The position numbers were made by a program, and so were the translations under genes. The notes under the pieces were generated by a model, which was not told the DNA's origin, did not search any database, and worked only from the letters and a program-made list of their open reading frames with translations. A stretch of 7,890 nucleotides of DNA from Candidatus Hydrogenedentota bacterium (GTDB lineage Bacteria; Hydrogenedentota; Hydrogenedentia; Hydrogenedentales; SLHB01): assembly GCA_007118235.1 (NCBI GenBank), contig SKRY01000375.1, forward strand, positions 1 to 7,890. The letters run 5' to 3'. Positions 5,381 to 7,890 of the stretch are shown here, piece by piece (the first letter of the stretch is position 1; every line of letters starts with the position of its first letter).

Positions 5381-7890
5381 GTGCTCCATAACATACCAAT
5401 TGGCGCTTACAGATCCGCCTGCTTCCCGGCGGTTTGCTTACTGGCCGCCTTGCTGTTTTGCTTGGTTTCGGTCAACGCTTACGCCAACCCCGTGCTTATC
5501 GAGACAACCACGAAATCCGCTCACCGGGAGCCCGTGCGCGGCAGTCTTCACATGGCCGACCTGGAAAGCGGCATTCGCACGTCCGAACCCATCGTCTTGC
5601 CCGGAAAGACGCCCGGCGGCCCCCTCTTGCTCACGCCTGGCGGGGAAAGCGTCATCGCCTCTTCGGGACCGGAGTGGGACGGCGGCCGCATCTCTCCGCG
5701 CAAGTTGCCAAACTTCATCAGCGCGCATTCGCTGGTCCCCCTGCGGGATCCCCCCCTGGACCGGCGCTGGGCGCCTGGGGGCTGGCGGGAAGAAGCGGCG
5801 CTGACCCTGGAGGACCCCGCGGGCGGCGCCCCGCTGTTGGTGGTTCTGGCCACGGATGCGCGCCGGGAAGCCGAGCTTAGGGGATGGCTGCGGTTGCAGC
5901 CGCTTGGGGATGGCGAAGCCCTATCCCTTGGCGGCGCGCAAACCAATTATGCCTTGCCAGGCCCCCCTATCAAGGCGGTCTCCCTGCCCGATACAGGCCG
6001 CGTCGCCGTCTTGTGTGAGGCGCCCAAGGGCAGCGGCGCCCTGTTGCATATCCGCAACGTCCTCACGGGAAACGTGGTGGTCGAGGCGTTGGATCTGGGC
6101 GCGGAAGCCGATGGCGCCGCAGGTATCGGACCCGCCGATTTGGCGGTCTCGGCGGATCGGGAGCGGCTCCACGCCCTTATCACGGGGTCGGACATGGACC
6201 GCCCCGGCGGCCCGAGCGCGTCGTGGCTCGTCACGCTCGACATTCGAAGCGCCCAACCCGTGGGCGGTCCCATCAAATTGCTAGGCAGAGCGGAGCCGCG
6301 CGTGGACGCCCTGGCGCCCGCCGCCGCGACGCGCCTGTATGCGGCCACGCGGTCGCGCCAACAAGGATTTGGCTACGTCTACCGGCTCCATTTCGCGGGT
6401 GGCGGCATGGAGATTGAATGGGAGCAGTCCTACACGGGTATAACCCAACCCGTGCGGTTGGCCAGCGCGCCCAGCGGATACGGGGCCGCCATCGGCGTCG
6501 AAGACCGGGTCGATGTGTGGTCCGAGGACGCCCAGACGCCCGCGCGCACGTCAATGGACTGGCCCGTCAACGCCATCGCCTGGACCGAGACGGGGCTTTA
6601 TGCGGCCGCGGGAAACCGCGTGGAATGGCTCGACCCCTCGGACGGAGCGGTCTTGGGCTCGGCCAGCTTCCAATCCGGCCACGTCACCGCCATCAAACCC
6701 ATGCCCCCGGACAGCGCGGCGGGGCAATATCCCCTGGCTGCGGACAGCTCGGGCGACGGTCTGCCTGACGATTGGGATCCCGAACCCGATCGCGAATCGC
6801 CTTGGTTGCGCCTGCCCTCGGTGATCCAGTTCCAGGGTGAGGCCGTGGGCCAGCAGATGCGGGCGGTGCTCGTGGACCCGCCGCATGGCGATGGCTCGGA
6901 ATGGCGCGTGTCGTTCGATGAAGAGGAAATGCCTTGGCTTCGGCTCCATCCCCGTAGCGGGGAAGCCCGGGGCGCGTTCTACCTAGGGGTGGATCCCAGC
7001 GATTATGGCTGGCCGCAAGAAGTCGTTACCGGGACGATTCAGGTTGAACTGGACGGGACAGAGCCCGGGGTGGAGGCGGCGGGCAGTCCCGCCGAGATCT
7101 TAATCCAGATTGTTCCGGAACGCAGCCCCGTGCCGCGCATCCTATGGCTCGTGGAAAACGACGGCGATTCCCTGCGCAACACCGCCGATCCCCGTAATTT
7201 GCGTAGCCTGATGGACTACCTTGCCGGTCCCCCACATCATTTCAGTCATGATATGCACGAAGCCGGCTCCCCACCGGATCTCGAATCCTATCCCATTGTG
7301 GTGCTCGACGCCCGCGCGGCCGCCCGGGGCGCCGTGACCCGCCAGGCCGTGCTCGACTATGTGGCGGGGGGCGGCGCGCTACTCTTTCTCGGGGAATACC
7401 TGCCCGGCGAGGAAGCGCGGGTGTTGCGGAATTGGCTGACCCCTCTTGGCATCCGGATTGAGACCGGCGAACGGGTATCGGGCCGCTTCCCCACGAACCG
7501 CACCGAACGCCTCGCGCGGCACTGGGACGATTTCGCCATCGAGAATGGATGCGGAATCGAGGTCCAGAATCCCGCCGCCGCCATGGTCTCCGCCGGCCCA
7601 GGCGCTCCATGGACCGTTTTCGCGGCGGCGTATCACGGCGTTGGGCATGTGGCGGCGCTCGCGGCGGCCAGTCCGCTGGAATCGAACCGAATGGGCCGCA
7701 CGGAAAACCGGGCGTTCGCTGGCGCTTTGTTCGAATGGTTGGCCGCGTCGGGCGTACTGGTGAGTGACTTGACCGGAGACGGCCTGCCCGATCACGTACA
7801 AGACCGCACGGGCGATGGCGTGGTCCACCCCGGCGAAATGGATCCGCTCAATCCCGACACCGACGGCGACGGCATCCCCGATGCCTACGA
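5381..7890 (+). CDS. Large exported multidomain protein: propeller, TSP3-like, BACON-like and GATase1-like domains (3' end off window)
   Basis: The frame is open for 836 codons from GTG 5381 to the right edge, so the protein is longer. Residues 1-35 form a signal peptide (Arg11, hydrophobic 17-31, cleavage after Ala-Tyr-Ala). Residues about 50-440 contain irregular WD/YVTN-like repeats (for example near 197-237, 252-300, 307-350, 357-390, 397-440), suggesting a beta-propeller. A TSP3-like calcium loop, DSSGDGLPDDWDPEPD, sits at 455-470. Residues about 478-578 resemble a BACON or Ig-like sandwich, with PWL, PRSGEARG and a final TGTIQVEL. Residues about 585-790 look like a Rossmann-type GATase1-like domain (PRILWLVEND, YPIVVLDA, VAGGGALLFLGEY), but the elbow position lacks a cysteine nucleophile, so it is probably non-enzymatic. 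TSP3-like repeats resume at 796 (DLTGDGLPD, DTDGDGIPD) and run off the window; a cell-surface anchor may follow. Function is unknown; an extracytoplasmic, calcium-stabilised binding or adhesion role is the best guess. Domain names are pattern-based. Confidence 0.85.
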   Translation, partial: MLHNIPIGAYRSACFPAVCLLAALLFCLVSVNAYANPVLIETTTKSAHREPVRGSLHMADLESGIRTSEPIVLPGKTPGGPLLLTPGGESVIASSGPEWDGGRISPRKLPNFISAHSLVPLRDPPLDRRWAPGGWREEAALTLEDPAGGAPLLVVLATDARREAELRGWLRLQPLGDGEALSLGGAQTNYALPGPPIKAVSLPDTGRVAVLCEAPKGSGALLHIRNVLTGNVVVEALDLGAEADGAAGIGPADLAVSADRERLHALITGSDMDRPGGPSASWLVTLDIRSAQPVGGPIKLLGRAEPRVDALAPAAATRLYAATRSRQQGFGYVYRLHFAGGGMEIEWEQSYTGITQPVRLASAPSGYGAAIGVEDRVDVWSEDAQTPARTSMDWPVNAIAWTETGLYAAAGNRVEWLDPSDGAVLGSASFQSGHVTAIKPMPPDSAAGQYPLAADSSGDGLPDDWDPEPDRESPWLRLPSVIQFQGEAVGQQMRAVLVDPPHGDGSEWRVSFDEEEMPWLRLHPRSGEARGAFYLGVDPSDYGWPQEVVTGTIQVELDGTEPGVEAAGSPAEILIQIVPERSPVPRILWLVENDGDSLRNTADPRNLRSLMDYLAGPPHHFSHDMHEAGSPPDLESYPIVVLDARAAARGAVTRQAVLDYVAGGGALLFLGEYLPGEEARVLRNWLTPLGIRIETGERVSGRFPTNRTERLARHWDDFAIENGCGIEVQNPAAAMVSAGPGAPWTVFAAAYHGVGHVAALAAASPLESNRMGRTENRAFAGALFEWLAASGVLVSDLTGDGLPDHVQDRTGDGVVHPGEMDPLNPDTDGDGIPDAY

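Noticed and set aside
5434..5880. Overlapping frames on both strands within the rightward gene
   Set aside because: The frame from 5381 stays open for 836 codons with recognisable signal peptide and TSP3-like motifs; the others are Arg/Pro/Gly-rich shadows.
1..7890. CRISPR array, tRNA or rRNA gene, insertion sequence, or defence system
   Set aside because: No regularly spaced repeats, cloverleaf-like sequences, rRNA motifs, transposase motifs or terminal inverted repeats were seen; both central genes are housekeeping.

Overview
The window looks like a GC-rich, Gram-negative-type bacterial chromosome segment. It holds two housekeeping genes flanked by two genes for large exported proteins, both of which run off the window. 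The sigma factor has the full primary-sigma layout with a long non-conserved insert. The exported proteins (a BNR_4-type propeller, and a propeller with Ca-binding TSP3-like repeats) are of a kind common in Hydrogenedentota, Planctomycetota, Verrucomicrobiota/Lentisphaerota and similar environmental lineages. That placement is an inference from style, not a proven assignment.

Layout from left to right: (1) 1-1324, minus strand: 5' part of a gene for a secreted BNR_4-family seven-bladed-propeller-like protein, possibly related to ulvan or other uronic-acid polysaccharide lyases; its C-terminus lies off the left edge. (2) 1325-1469: short gap with a ribosome binding site and a strong 13-bp stem-loop terminator for the upstream operon. 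(3) 1470-3278, minus: rpoD, the primary sigma factor. (4) 3317-5089, minus: dnaG, DNA primase, with a GTG start. (5) 5090-5380: a 291-bp divergent regulatory region with a plausible extended -10 promoter for dnaG-rpoD, an 18-bp dyad inside its spacer, a separate perfect 10-bp palindrome, and a promoter plus strong RBS for the rightward gene. (6) 5381-7890, plus: at least 836 codons of a multidomain exported protein (signal peptide, propeller-like repeats, TSP3-like calcium loop, BACON-like beta-sandwich, GATase1-like alpha/beta domain without an evident nucleophile, then more TSP3-like repeats). It is open at the right edge.

Functionally, dnaG and rpoD form the conserved core of the macromolecular-synthesis operon (replication priming and bulk transcription), here with no rpsU in front. 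The two exported proteins have no visible mechanistic link to it or to each other. No mobile element, CRISPR array, tRNA, rRNA or defence system is visible. The less ordinary content is the architecture of the right-hand protein, the possible lyase active site of the left-hand one, and the dyad in the dnaG promoter.
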